A stretch of DNA of 64,000 bases. It comes from Actinomycetota bacterium (GTDB lineage Bacteria; Actinomycetota; Thermoleophilia; Gaiellales; Gaiellaceae). The stretch spans positions 141,828 through 205,827 of the forward strand of contig ML178785.1 of NCBI GenBank assembly GCA_004366385.1. Direction: 5' to 3'. Position 1 is the stretch's first letter. Each line of letters starts with the position of its first letter. A program made the translations under genes and the position numbers. The notes beneath the pieces were generated by a model that saw only the letters and a program-made list of their open reading frames with translations, searched no databases and was not told where the DNA came from. Below, in pieces: positions 1-8,885 of the stretch.

Positions 1-224
1 AACACGTGCGGCGAGCGGAAGTACGTGAACGGGATCGGGTCGTCGCTCACGTCGAAGTCGGTCTCGGTGACGATGCCGACGATGCGCTCCGCGTCGTCCG
101 GGTCGACGATGACCACGGAGCCGACCCGGCGCTCGAGCATCAACTCGGCGAGCTCCGCGAGCGTCGTGCCCGGCATTGCGGTCGCCACCGGGCTCGTCAT
201 CACCTCGCGCACCTTGCGCCGCAT
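1..224 (-). CDS. CBS-domain protein (C-terminus off the window)
   Basis: Only the first 74 codons are present; the gene runs off the left edge. The protein begins MRRKVREVMTSPVATAMPG and continues with a CBS-type segment (LAELAELMLERRVGSVVIV, then an IVGIVTETDF motif). Such pairs of CBS motifs bind adenosyl nucleotides and often act as small stand-alone energy sensors. The ATG at 224 is preceded by a strong Shine-Dalgarno (AAGGAGG) about 7 bases upstream on the minus strand, which fixes the start. The family assignment is confident; partner and ligand cannot be told from this fragment. Confidence 0.85.
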   Translation of the reverse strand, partial: MRRKVREVMTSPVATAMPGTTLAELAELMLERRVGSVVIVDPDDAERIVGIVTETDFDVSDDPIPFTYFRSPHV

Positions 225-318
225 CGCGTCGCTGCCTCCTTCGGGTCGTCCGGACTCCGGGCTTCACGTCCATTCTGCCCGGAGGCGCCTTCGCGAACCT
301 CGGGTGCGGAGGTGGAGG

Positions 319-390
319 TGGCCCCGGGAGGAGTCGAACCTCCGCACGCAGATTCGAAGTCTGCCGCTCTATCCGCTGAGCTACGGGGCC
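319..390 (-). tRNA. tRNA-Arg (anticodon TCG)
   Basis: The minus strand folds into a complete cloverleaf. The acceptor stem GGCCCCG pairs with CGGGGCC and is followed by discriminator A. The anticodon stem GCAGA/TCTGC carries the loop CTTCGAA, and the T arm is GGAGG-TTCGACT-CCTCC. Anticodon TCG reads CGA. No CCA is encoded. The 5' end overlaps the stop codon of the upstream membrane-protein gene by 10 bases. Confidence 0.97.
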
Positions 391-1316
391 TCGTCGCGCA
401 CGGTAGCGCGCCGGCGGAGACGTCGCCGCGGGCGGTGCGGGCGTGGCGCCTCGCGCAGGAGGTCGCGCACGGACGCCGAGCGTCCCTTCGCGAACGCGAG
501 CACGGCGACCGCGCCGTAGAACCCCAGCCGCGGCCGCATCGAGCAGCAGCCCGGGCAGCGGCAGGCCGGGGCCGCCGACGCCTGGTTCAGGTCGCGCGCG
601 TAGATCCTCGGCACCCAGCGCGGGCCGCCCCAGCGCAGGTCGAACGCGAACGAGCGGACGACGTGCGCCCAGATCAGCCACGCCGTCCAGCGGGCGATCC
701 CGTAGAAGAAGGACGCGCGGTAGAGCGCGACGAGCATCGTCTCCGAGACGTAGCGCCCGGCCCAGCGCCAGAAGGGGTCCGCGGCCAGCACCGTCTCCCG
801 GAAGTAGCCGCGCGTGAGCACGCGCCAGCTCAGGATCGCCCACACGACGAAGATCCCGTCCCACACGAACCCGAGCCCGCTGAAGTACGCGCCCGCGTCC
901 ACGTAGCGCCCGGTCTGCCCCGCGTACGCCCAGGCGCCGACCGCGAACAGGTGGTCGGTGAACGGGAAGAACAGCATCGAGCCGACCGTGTCGCCCATGT
1001 CCGTGAGCGCGTGCGCCCACTGGCCGATCGTGAAGCTGTACGCCACGACCTTGTTCCGGCCGACGAGGTAGATGAGCAGGCCGACGAGGACGCCGAAGGT
1101 CAGTGAGTGCGTGAAGCCTGCGCCCGGCCAGCCGCGGTGGAACTGCGCGGGGTTGTCGGCCTTCAGCTCGAAGCCCGCGAGCCCGACGCCGTACACGAAC
1201 CACTTCGACATCAGGTCGGGCGCGTACGAGCCGATCAGCAGCGGGACGAAGGCGACCTTCTTCCCCAGGTGCTTCTGGATGACGTACGGCTCGAGGTCGT
1301 GCGCCGCCCAGCTCAT
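381..1316 (-). CDS. Membrane protein resembling YdjM/DUF457 metal-dependent hydrolases
   Basis: A 311-residue protein with several hydrophobic segments. Conserved-looking polar motifs lie near the membrane: PDLMSKW, then FHRGWPGAGFTHSLTFG, then GQWAHALTDMGD. His-rich motifs of this kind (HRG..THS and H-x-x-x-D) occur in the YdjM/DUF457 membrane-bound putative hydrolases, so that is the tentative family. The last 60 residues are Arg-rich and low in complexity. The start ATG overlaps the stop of the upstream small membrane gene (ATGA), implying translational coupling. The stop codon TAG lies inside the 5' end of tRNA-Arg. Function is not established. Confidence 0.55.
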   Translation of the reverse strand: MSWAAHDLEPYVIQKHLGKKVAFVPLLIGSYAPDLMSKWFVYGVGLAGFELKADNPAQFHRGWPGAGFTHSLTFGVLVGLLIYLVGRNKVVAYSFTIGQWAHALTDMGDTVGSMLFFPFTDHLFAVGAWAYAGQTGRYVDAGAYFSGLGFVWDGIFVVWAILSWRVLTRGYFRETVLAADPFWRWAGRYVSETMLVALYRASFFYGIARWTAWLIWAHVVRSFAFDLRWGGPRWVPRIYARDLNQASAAPACRCPGCCSMRPRLGFYGAVAVLAFAKGRSASVRDLLREAPRPHRPRRRLRRRATVRDEAP

Positions 1317-1534
1317 CTGCGCTCCGTGCGGACGCGGACGAAGCGGACGAGCGCCGGGAGCAGCACGACGCAGGTGACGAGGTAGCCGGCGGCGACCGGC
1401 CAGGAGAACAGAAACTCGGGGAAGGCGACCCCGATCGCGACGTAGACGACCCCGGCGCCGACGTAGAGGGCGAGCTCGCGCCAGCCGGCGGCCAGTGCGT
1501 CACGGAGAGAGGACGGCGATCCGTCGGGGCGCAC
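1313..1534 (-). CDS. Small two-helix membrane protein
   Basis: A 73-residue protein from a GTG start (VRPDGSPSSLRDALAAGW...). It has two predicted transmembrane helices, one around YVGAGVVYVAIGVAF and one around AAGYLVTCVVLLPALVRF, and ends in a basic tail. It overlaps the next gene by ATGA, so the two are probably one operon. The reading frame stays open far upstream, but that region is arginine/proline-rich antisense noise, which is why the short start was chosen. No family was recognised. Confidence 0.5.
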   Translation of the reverse strand: MRPDGSPSSLRDALAAGWRELALYVGAGVVYVAIGVAFPEFLFSWPVAAGYLVTCVVLLPALVRFVRVRTERR

Positions 1535-1596
1535 GGGCGCGAGTATGAACCGTCGCTGGGGTCCGGTCCATCCGACGGCGGTCCTACCCTCGCCAC

Positions 1597-1836
1597 ATGA
1601 CGCTCGGAATCGTGGTGTTCGGCGCCGCGTTCCTCGTCGGGCTCGGGCTCGGCACCTATACCCGCCGGCCCCTCTCGACCGCGTTCTTCGTCCTCGGCAG
1701 CTTCTCGGCACTGCTCGCGCTGTCGACGACGGGGGACCCGCTGGCCGCGGCCTCGATCCTCGCCATCGTGTTCCTGCTCGGCCTCGTCGCAGACAGCGTG
1801 CGCGAGACGTTCGCGCTGCTCGTCGGCGGGCGTTAG
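1597..1836 (+). CDS. Small hydrophobic membrane protein
   Basis: A 79-residue, strongly hydrophobic protein with about three short membrane segments (IVVFGAAFLVGLGLG, TAFFVLGSFSALLAL, AASILAIVFLLGLVA). There is no Shine-Dalgarno, but a TACCCT hexamer ends 6 bases before the ATG. This is the spacing seen at many other genes in the window and suggests a leaderless transcript. It is divergent from the small membrane gene at 1313-1534. Family unknown. Confidence 0.55.
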   Translation: MTLGIVVFGAAFLVGLGLGTYTRRPLSTAFFVLGSFSALLALSTTGDPLAAASILAIVFLLGLVADSVRETFALLVGGR

Positions 1837-1902
1837 CCCGGGCTGTCATCCGATCCGTGCCCGGCCGCCACGCGGTCGCGGCGGAGGATCGCCTCGGGAC
1901 GA

Positions 1903-1988
1903 TGCGGGCGGGAGGACTCGAACCTCCAAGGGCCTTGCGGCCCACCGGGACCTAAACCCGGCGCGTCTGCCAGTTCCGCCACGCCCGC
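1903..1988 (-). tRNA. tRNA-Leu (anticodon TAG)
   Basis: A class II tRNA with a long variable arm on the minus strand. The acceptor GCGGGCG pairs with CGCCCGC, then discriminator A. The anticodon stem is CCGGG/CCCGG with loop TTTAGGT, so the anticodon is TAG (reads CUA). The variable arm is a short hairpin (GGGCCGCAAGGCCC), and the T arm is GGAGG-TTCGAGT-CCTCC. No CCA is encoded. Confidence 0.96.
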
Positions 1989-2012
1989 GCGCGGTCGAAG
2001 GATACGGCCGCC

Positions 2013-3134
2013 TCAGGCGAAGCGGTCGAGCCGCAGGAAGCCGACGTCGTGGCTCGTGTCGCCGTCGAGGGCGAGGTCGGCGAGGATCTCGCCGACGACC
2101 GAGCAGAACTTGAAGCCGTGGCCGGAGAAGCCGGCGCCCAGCACCGCCAGCTCCGTCTCCGGATGGCGGTCGATGAGGAAGTGCTCGTCGGGGCTCGGCT
2201 CGAAGAGGCAGGTCTTGAGCGCGATCGTCGGGCCGGCGCCGTCCGGGAAGTAGCGCGCGGCGAACTCGCGCAGGGGCTCCTCGTCGTCCCGAGTGGGCTC
2301 GCGGTCGATCTCGTCCGGGTCGCCGCCGGCGCCGAAGTGGTCGTAGCGGCCGAGCTTGAAGCCCGGGATCCCGTACGCGGGGAAGCCGTAGAAGTGCTCG
2401 CCGTCGAGCGCGAGGTTGAAGACCGGGAACGCGTTCGGGTCGAAGAGCTCGGGCCGCGACGGCTGGAGCCACGCGAGCGACTGCCGCACTCCGCGCACGA
2501 GCCCCTCGGGGAGCCGCGCCACGTCCTGCGACCAGGCGCCGGCGGTGAGCACCAGCCGCTCCGCCTCGATGACGCCGCGGTCGGTCGTGACGCGGACGCC
2601 GTTCTCGCGCGTCTCCCACTCGAGCACGCGCTCGCGTGCCCGCACGACCGCCCCGCGCGCCAGCGCGCCCTGCACGTGCGCGACGATGCAGCGCTCCGGG
2701 ACGACGAAGCCGCCGTCCGGCTGGAAGAGGAGCTGCATCTCCGGCGGCAGCCGGTAGGCGGGGAAGCGGCGCGCGACCTCGTCTCCCGTCAGCACCTCGT
2801 GCGGGAGGTCGTGATCCGCGCAGGAGCGGAGCGCGCCCTCGAGGATCCGCTCGCCGCCCTCGACGATGCCGGTGATGCGGAGGAGCTCCTCGCCCGCCTC
2901 GGCCTCGAGCTCGCGCCAGAGCTCGTACGCGCGGCGGAGCAGCGGGACGTAGGACGAATGCTCGAAGTACGCCAGCCGGATGATCCGCGTGTGCCCGTGC
3001 GAGGAGCCGTGCTCGTGCGGCACGTCGAATCGCTCGAGCCCGAGGACGCGCTGCCCGCGGCGGGCGAGGTGGTACAGCGCGGCGCTCCCCATCCCGCCGA
3101 CGCCGGCGACCACGACGTCGTAGCGCTCGCTCAC
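2013..3134 (-). CDS. solA: FAD-dependent N-methyl amino acid oxidase (monomeric sarcosine oxidase / SolA family)
   Basis: A 373-residue DAO-fold flavoenzyme. The N-terminus has the dinucleotide motif GVGGMGSAALYHLARRG. Near the C-terminus Cys309 lies in KTCLFEPSPDEHF, matching the cysteine that carries covalent FAD in monomeric sarcosine oxidase and N-methyltryptophan oxidase. GAGFSGHGFKFC follows. The family oxidatively demethylates secondary N-methyl amino acids, releasing formaldehyde and H2O2. The GTG start has a TAGGAT -10-like box ending 8 bases upstream, so it is probably leaderless. It is transcribed divergently from tig. The exact substrate cannot be told; the symbol is by family resemblance. 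Confidence 0.8.
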   Translation of the reverse strand: MSERYDVVVAGVGGMGSAALYHLARRGQRVLGLERFDVPHEHGSSHGHTRIIRLAYFEHSSYVPLLRRAYELWRELEAEAGEELLRITGIVEGGERILEGALRSCADHDLPHEVLTGDEVARRFPAYRLPPEMQLLFQPDGGFVVPERCIVAHVQGALARGAVVRARERVLEWETRENGVRVTTDRGVIEAERLVLTAGAWSQDVARLPEGLVRGVRQSLAWLQPSRPELFDPNAFPVFNLALDGEHFYGFPAYGIPGFKLGRYDHFGAGGDPDEIDREPTRDDEEPLREFAARYFPDGAGPTIALKTCLFEPSPDEHFLIDRHPETELAVLGAGFSGHGFKFCSVVGEILADLALDGDTSHDVGFLRLDRFA

Positions 3135-3205
3135 GGGCGCGATCCTACGCCGCGCCCGGGGGACGGCTCGCCCCTTCCCCCGGCGGGAGGGGAGGGGCGG
3201 TCTGG

Positions 3206-4573
3206 TTGAATGGCCCGGTGGCCACCCAGGTCGAAGAGGTCGGCGAGAACCGCGTTCGCCTGACCGTCGAGGTTCCTCCCGAGCAGGTCAAGCACGCGGT
3301 CGAGCACGCGCTCCACGACCTCTCCGAGACCGCCAAGATCCCGGGCTTCCGGCAGGGCAAGGTCCCGCAGCCGATCCTCGTCTCGCGCCTGGGCAAGGAG
3401 CGGATCTACGCCGAGGCGGTCGACAGCCACATCGGCGGCTGGTTCTGGAGCGCGGCCTCGCGCAGCCGCATCCGCCCCGTGACCGAGCCCGAGTACGAGT
3501 TCGAGCTCCCTGCGAGCGCGGACGACGGCTGGAGCTTCGCCGCCACCGTGGACGTGCAGCCGCTGCCGGAGATAGTCGACTGGACGGAGCTCGAGGTGCC
3601 GCGGCCGGAGATCGACGTGCCCGAGGACGCGATCGACGCCGAGCTCGAGGCGCTGCGCGAGTCGGTCGCGGAGCTCGCGCCCGCGAACGGCCGCCCGGCG
3701 CAGGACGGCGACACGCTCGTCGTCGACCTCGTCGACTCCGAGGGCGAGGCGCAGCGCGACACCGTCGTCGAGCTCGGCGCCGGGACGCTGACCCCCGAGC
3801 TGGAGCAGGCGCTGATCGGCGCCGCCGCGGGTGACACGAGGGAGGTCACCTTCGCGCGAGGCGACGGCTCCTCCGGCACGGTCGAAGTCACGGTGCGGGA
3901 GGTGCAGGAGAAGGTCCTCCCGCCGCTCGACGACGAGCTGGCGCGCGCCGCGAGCGAGTTCGACACGCTCGCCGAGCTGCGCGAGTCCATCGCCGCCACC
4001 CTGCGCGAGCAGCTCGACGACGAGATCGACGCCGCGTACCGCGTGGCCGCGGTCGACGCGCTCGTGCAAGCCTCGGAGGTGCAGCCCGCGCTGCCCCTCG
4101 TCCGCACGCGCGCCACCGACCTCCTCACCGGCTTCGTCCGCTCGCTCGAGCGGCGCGGGGTCACCCTCGAGACCTACCTCGCCGCCAGCGGCACGCCCGC
4201 CGAGGAGCTCCAGCGCCAGTTCGTCCTCGAGGCGGCCGTCTCGGTCGCCCGCGAGCTCGCGCTCGAGGCGCTCGCCGCGAAGGCGGGCATCGACGTCTCG
4301 GACGACGACGTGAAGGCGTACCTGCGCGAGGAGGCCGAGAGCGCAGGCGAGGAGGACGTCGACGGCCTGATCGAGGACGTGTGGGCGCACGGCCAGCAGG
4401 AGACGATCCGCGAGGACCTGCGGCTGCGCGACGCGCTCGACCGGCTCGTCGCCGACGTGAAGCCGATCGCGCCCGACCTCGCCGTCGCGCGAGACAAGCT
4501 CTGGACCCCCGACAAGGAGAAGGCCGAGGCGGGCACGAAGTTGTGGACCCCCGGCGACAAGGAGAGTGCATGA
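3206..4573 (+). CDS. tig: Trigger factor (ribosome-associated chaperone / prolyl isomerase)
   Basis: A 455-residue protein with the trigger-factor layout. The N-terminal ribosome-binding domain contains the signature [17 protein letters not shown]-like middle (about residues 155-245) and a helical C-terminal chaperone domain follow. The TTG at 3206 lies 8 bases after GGAGGGG and is chosen here; a GTG at 3218 (VATQVEEV) would look more like family N-termini but is 20 bases from that site. The C-terminus ends with a duplicated KLWTP motif. It overlaps clpP by ATGA, so nascent-chain folding and proteolysis are co-expressed. Confidence 0.93.
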   Translation: MNGPVATQVEEVGENRVRLTVEVPPEQVKHAVEHALHDLSETAKIPGFRQGKVPQPILVSRLGKERIYAEAVDSHIGGWFWSAASRSRIRPVTEPEYEFELPASADDGWSFAATVDVQPLPEIVDWTELEVPRPEIDVPEDAIDAELEALRESVAELAPANGRPAQDGDTLVVDLVDSEGEAQRDTVVELGAGTLTPELEQALIGAAAGDTREVTFARGDGSSGTVEVTVREVQEKVLPPLDDELARAASEFDTLAELRESIAATLREQLDDEIDAAYRVAAVDALVQASEVQPALPLVRTRATDLLTGFVRSLERRGVTLETYLAASGTPAEELQRQFVLEAAVSVARELALEALAAKAGIDVSDDDVKAYLREEAESAGEEDVDGLIEDVWAHGQQETIREDLRLRDALDRLVADVKPIAPDLAVARDKLWTPDKEKAEAGTKLWTPGDKESA

Positions 4574-5154
4574 GCCCGTTGATTCCGATGGTGATCGAGC
4601 AGACCTCGCGCGGCGAGCGCTCGTTCGACATCTACTCCCGCCTGCTCAACGAGCGGATCATCTTCCTCGGCACGCCGATCGACGACCAGATCGCGAACCT
4701 CGTCGTCGCGCAGCTCCTCCACCTCGAGTCGGAGGACCCCGACAAGGACATCTCGATCTACATCAACTCGCCCGGCGGGATCGTGTACGCGGGCCTCGCG
4801 ATCTACGACACGATGCAGTACATCAAGCCGGACGTGCAGACGATCTGCGTCGGCATGGCGATGTCGATGGGCGCGGTCGTGCTCGCCGGAGGCACGCCCG
4901 GGAAGCGCTCGGCGCTGCCGCACTCGAAGATCCTCATCCACCAGGGCTCGGCCGGGTTCCACGGCCAGCCCACCGACATCGAGATCCAGGCGCGGGAGGT
5001 GATCAACCTCAAACGGCTAATGGAGGAGATCATGTCCAGGCACACCGGCCAGGAGATCGACAAGGTGCAGAAGGACATGGATCGCGACTACTACATGACG
5101 GCTCAGGAAGCGAAGGACTACGGGATCATCGACCGTGTCATCGAGCACCACTGA
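4570..5154 (+). CDS. clpP: ATP-dependent Clp protease proteolytic subunit
   Basis: A 194-residue serine peptidase that forms the barrel of the Clp protease. The catalytic triad is visible: Ser99 in [10 protein letters not shown], His124 in KILIHQ, and Asp173 in DRDYYM. The INSPGG and [13 protein letters not shown] motifs are also typical. The start overlaps the tig stop (ATGA) and clpX follows 47 bases later, the usual tig-clpP-clpX order. Only one clpP is present here, whereas actinobacteria often have two in tandem; another copy could lie elsewhere. Confidence 0.97.
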   Translation: MSPLIPMVIEQTSRGERSFDIYSRLLNERIIFLGTPIDDQIANLVVAQLLHLESEDPDKDISIYINSPGGIVYAGLAIYDTMQYIKPDVQTICVGMAMSMGAVVLAGGTPGKRSALPHSKILIHQGSAGFHGQPTDIEIQAREVINLKRLMEEIMSRHTGQEIDKVQKDMDRDYYMTAQEAKDYGIIDRVIEHH

Positions 5155-5201
5155 GCGAGCCCCCCTGGCAATGACGAGGGAATCGGAGTAAAAGGAGACA
5201 C

Positions 5202-6476
5202 GTGGCTCGGGCGAGCGAAGGAAACGAGCAGCTCCTCTGCAGCTTCTGCGGAAAGAGCCAGCGCCAGGTCAAGAAGCTGATCGCAGGCCCTGGCGTCTAC
5301 ATCTGCGACGAGTGCATCGATCTCTGTAACGAGATCATCGACGAGGAGCTGACGACCCCGACCCAGCTCGATCTCGACAACCTCCCGCGCCCGCTCGACA
5401 TCTACAGCGTCCTCAACGACTACGTCGTCTCCCAGGAGGAGTCGAAGCGCACGCTCGCGGTGGCGGTCTACAACCACTACAAGCGCGTGCGCATGGGCCT
5501 GGACGACGGCGACGTCGAGCTCCAGAAGTCGAACATCCTCCTCCTCGGGCCGACCGGCTGCGGGAAGACGCTCCTGGCGCAGACGCTCGCGCGCATCCTC
5601 AACGTCCCGTTCGCGATCGCGGACGCGACGGCGCTGACCGAGGCCGGTTACGTCGGAGAGGACGTCGAGAACATCCTGCTGAAGCTCATCCAGGCCGCGG
5701 ACTTCGACATCAAGAAGGCGGAGACCGGGATCATCTACATCGACGAGGTGGACAAGATCGCGCGCAAGGCGGACAACCCGTCGATCACGCGCGACGTGTC
5801 CGGCGAGGGCGTCCAGCAGGCGCTCCTCAAGATCCTCGAGGGGACGGTCGCCTCGGTGCCGCCGCAGGGTGGGCGCAAGCACCCGCACCAGGAGTTCCTC
5901 TCGATCGACACGACGAACATCCTCTTCATCTGCGGCGGCGCGTTCGCCGGGCTGGACAAGATCATCGAGCGGCGGATCGGGAAGAACACCGTGGGCTTCG
6001 GCGCCGACATCCGCTCGCGCGCGTCGGAGGAGAGCGCGGAGCTGCTGACCCAGGTGATGCCGGAGGACCTGATGGCGTTCGGGCTCATCCCCGAGTTCGT
6101 CGGCCGCCTGCCCGTGATCAGCGCCGTGCACCAGCTCACGCGCGAGGATCTCGTCGAGATCCTCGTCGAGCCGAAGAACGCGCTCACGAAGCAGTACCAG
6201 CGCTTCTTCGGGTACGACTCGATCGAGCTCGTCTTCACCGACGACGCGCTCTGGGAGATCGCCGACCACGCGCTCATGCGCGAGACGGGCGCCCGCGGGC
6301 TGCGCTCGATCATCGAGCTCGCGCTGCTCGACGTCATGTTCGAGCTGCCGTCGCGAACCGATGTGACGAAGTGCGTCATCACCAAGGAGACGATCTCGAA
6401 AGGCCAGCGGCCGACCCTCGTCACGAGTGCGGGCGCCTCGGACGACGAGCTCGAGCTCACGGAAGAGTCCGCGTAG
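5202..6476 (+). CDS. clpX: ATP-dependent Clp protease ATP-binding subunit ClpX
   Basis: A 424-residue AAA+ unfoldase that feeds substrates to ClpP. The N-terminal zinc-binding domain has Cys13, 16, 35 and 38. Walker A is GPTGCGKT at 116-123. The pore motif GYVGED, Walker B ([11 protein letters not shown]) and sensor motifs ([19 protein letters not shown]) follow. The GTG start is preceded by AAAGGAGA 3-4 bases upstream. It lies in the tig-clpP-clpX cluster. Confidence 0.98.
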   Translation: MARASEGNEQLLCSFCGKSQRQVKKLIAGPGVYICDECIDLCNEIIDEELTTPTQLDLDNLPRPLDIYSVLNDYVVSQEESKRTLAVAVYNHYKRVRMGLDDGDVELQKSNILLLGPTGCGKTLLAQTLARILNVPFAIADATALTEAGYVGEDVENILLKLIQAADFDIKKAETGIIYIDEVDKIARKADNPSITRDVSGEGVQQALLKILEGTVASVPPQGGRKHPHQEFLSIDTTNILFICGGAFAGLDKIIERRIGKNTVGFGADIRSRASEESAELLTQVMPEDLMAFGLIPEFVGRLPVISAVHQLTREDLVEILVEPKNALTKQYQRFFGYDSIELVFTDDALWEIADHALMRETGARGLRSIIELALLDVMFELPSRTDVTKCVITKETISKGQRPTLVTSAGASDDELELTEESA

Positions 6477-6502
6477 TCCTACGCGCAGGCGGGGAGGCAG
6501 CG

Positions 6503-6787
6503 ATGCCGAGGTACATCATCGAGCGGCGGTTCAGCGTTACCGAGGAGGGTATGCCGGAGCTCGGCCAGAAGTCCAACACCGTGATTCGCGATGATGAGCC
6601 CGCGATCACGTGGGAGCACAGCCACGTCACCGTCGGCGAGGACGGGCTCGTGCGCACGTTCTGCATCTACGACGCGCCGCACGAGGCCGCCGTGCTTCGT
6701 CACGCCGACCTGCTTGGCGCGCACGTGGTCGCGAGCATCAGCGAGATCGTCGCGGACGTGACGCCCGAAGACTTCCCGATCGACTAG
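6503..6787 (+). CDS. DUF4242 family protein (SCO4226-like)
   Basis: A 94-residue protein starting MPRYIIERRFSVTEEG, the typical N-terminus of DUF4242 ferredoxin-fold proteins; a Streptomyces member, SCO4226, is a nickel-binding protein. A conserved-type W-x-H-S-H-V core and a TFCIYDAPHEAAVLRHA segment support the family. GGGGAGG lies 5 bases before the ATG. The gene follows clpX by 26 bases and ends convergently on the cyclase gene, the two stops sharing CTAG. Metal binding here is inferred from the family only. Confidence 0.75.
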   Translation: MPRYIIERRFSVTEEGMPELGQKSNTVIRDDEPAITWEHSHVTVGEDGLVRTFCIYDAPHEAAVLRHADLLGAHVVASISEIVADVTPEDFPID

Positions 6788-8861
6788 CCGGTCGTCTCGT
6801 CGCGCGTCGTGTGCCGCAGCGCGCGGGCGTCCGTGACGTGATAGCGGCTGACCTCCGCGACGGCGACGCGCCGGCGCAGCTCGCTGCGCAGTTCCTCGTC
6901 CTCGGGCGCAGCGAGCGTGAGCGCAGCCTTGTAGAGCGCGAGCGCGTGCTCCTTCGCCCAGCCTCGGCCGGCCTGCTCGGCCGCGGCGACGAGGCAGTCG
7001 AGTGCGCGCCTGCTCTCTCCGGCCTCGCGCCAGTGCTCCGCGATCGCCTCGTTCGCCTGGCCGACGTCCCCGGTGCGCTCCTCGAGGAACGCAGCGACCG
7101 CAGCGTGGCGCTCGCGTCGTGCCGCCCGCGGGAGCCGCTCATACGCGACCTCGCGGATGACGGCGTGCTTGAACGCGAACTGCTGCTCGCCGGTGATGCG
7201 CGACACGGCCTCGCGGCGGACGAAGTCCCGCTCCTCGAGCGTCCCGAGCGCGCTCGCGAGGTCGGCGTCCGGTGAGATGCGCGCAAGGGCGCCGCGCCAG
7301 AAGACGCGCCCCACGACGGAGGCGTCCACCAGCACGCCGCGTTCGGCAGGGGGCAGCGCGTCGAGTCGCGCGGCGACGATCGCCCGCACGCTCGTCGGCA
7401 GCCCCGCGTCCACGATCGAGCGCTCGACGACGGACGCCGCGAGCTCCTCGATGAAGAGCGGGTTACCCTCGGCGGTCCGCGCCACGACGTCGGCCTGCTC
7501 GGGCGACGCGCCGGCGCGGTCGAGCAGCAGCTCGGCGAGCTCCTGCGCGTTCTCCTCCGAGAGGCGGTCGAGCGGCAGCGCCGTGTACGCGGGCAGCCCG
7601 CCGCCCCAGGTCGGCCGCTCCGTGAGCAGCTCGGGGCGTGCGAGCGCGACGAGGAGCAGCGGCACGTCGCGAACGCGTGCGGAGAGCGTCTCGATCAGGT
7701 CGAGGAGGCTGGAGTCGGCCCAGTGGATGTCCTCGAAGAGGAGCATCGTCGGCTCCCGCGCGGCGAGCAGCTCGACGAGCACGCGCGCGGAGAAGAACAG
7801 CGTCTCGCGGTCGGTCGCCTCGCCCGAGCCGCCGAGGCCCACGAGCATCGCCAGGTGCTCCGCATGCCCTCCGCCTCCTCGAGGCCGTCGACGAGGTCGG
7901 AGACCGACGCGCGCAGCTTCCGCCGCGCCTCGTCGAGCTCGTCGTTGTCGAAGACGCCGGCGATCTGCTTCACGTGCTGGCCGAAGGCGCTGTACGGGCT
8001 GCTCGCGCCGTACGGCGTCGAGCGGCCGCGGAGCGCGAGCCCACCCCGTGCGGTGACGTGCTCCGCGAGCTCGAGCGCGAGCCTCGACTTCCCGATCCCG
8101 GAGGGCCCGAAGACGGTCACGAGCGCGGGCCGCCGTTCCGTCGAGACGTCCTCCCAGATCCTGCGCAGCTGCTCCAGCTCGCGCTCCCGGCCGACGACGG
8201 GGATCGCGGTGAGCGGCCGCTCGCCCGCGGGAGCGGTCGCCCGCAGCGCGAGCCACGCGCGGACGGGCTCCGACTTCCCCTTCGCGGCGATGGGCGGCGC
8301 GGGCCGGTACTCGATGGACGAGCGCGTCGCGGCGTACGTCTCGTGGCCGACGAGCACGCCGCCGACGGGCGCCGAGGTCTGGAGCCTGGCCGCCGTGTTC
8401 ACGACGTCGCCTGCGATCATCGCCTCGCCCTGCTCCGTCCGCGCCTCGAGCTCGACGATCGCCTCGCCCGTGTTCACCGCGACCCGAATCTCGAGCCCGT
8501 CGGCCGTCGCCCACTCCTGCACCGCGAGCGCGGCCCGCACCGCGCGCTCGTGGTCGTCGCCGTACGCGACCGGCGCGCCGAAGACGCCCATGACCGCGTC
8601 GCCGATGAACTTCTCGACGCGGCCGCCGTACGACTCGAGCTCGGAGCGCACGCGCTCGTAGTACGGGACGAGGAACGCGCGCACGTCCTCGGGGTCGAGT
8701 TGCTCCGCGCGGGTCGTGAAGCCGACGAGGTCGACGAAGACCACGGAGACGATCCGCCGCTCCTCGACCGGGGTCGCGCGCTCGCCCAGCGTAGCTCCGC
8801 AGGCGCTGCAGAAGCGCGCGGTGTCGGCGTTCTCCTCGCCACAGCGTGCACAGATCCCCAC
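6784..8861 (-). pseudogene. Adenylate/guanylate cyclase-ATPase regulator, interrupted by a frameshift
   Basis: The first part (from GTG 8861) has a zinc ribbon (CARCGEENADTARFCSACG). Next comes a class III nucleotide cyclase domain (VVFVDLVGFTTRAEQ, then FIGDAVMGVFG) and a P-loop ATPase (Walker A FGPSGIGKSRLAL). Near 7863-7867 the frame breaks. The remainder continues in another frame, from HAEHLAMLVGLG through LLFEDIHWADSSLLDLIE to a helical tail ending at 6784. Adding one C to GGCATGCGG would restore a full-length protein of about 690 residues. It is either a real one-base deletion or a base-calling error. A TAGTGT box ends 8 bases before the GTG. Intact relatives are large signalling ATPases (cyclase plus AAA16-type ATPase). 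Confidence 0.8.
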
Positions 8862-8885
8862 GGCGAGAACACTAGAGTCCCTCCG

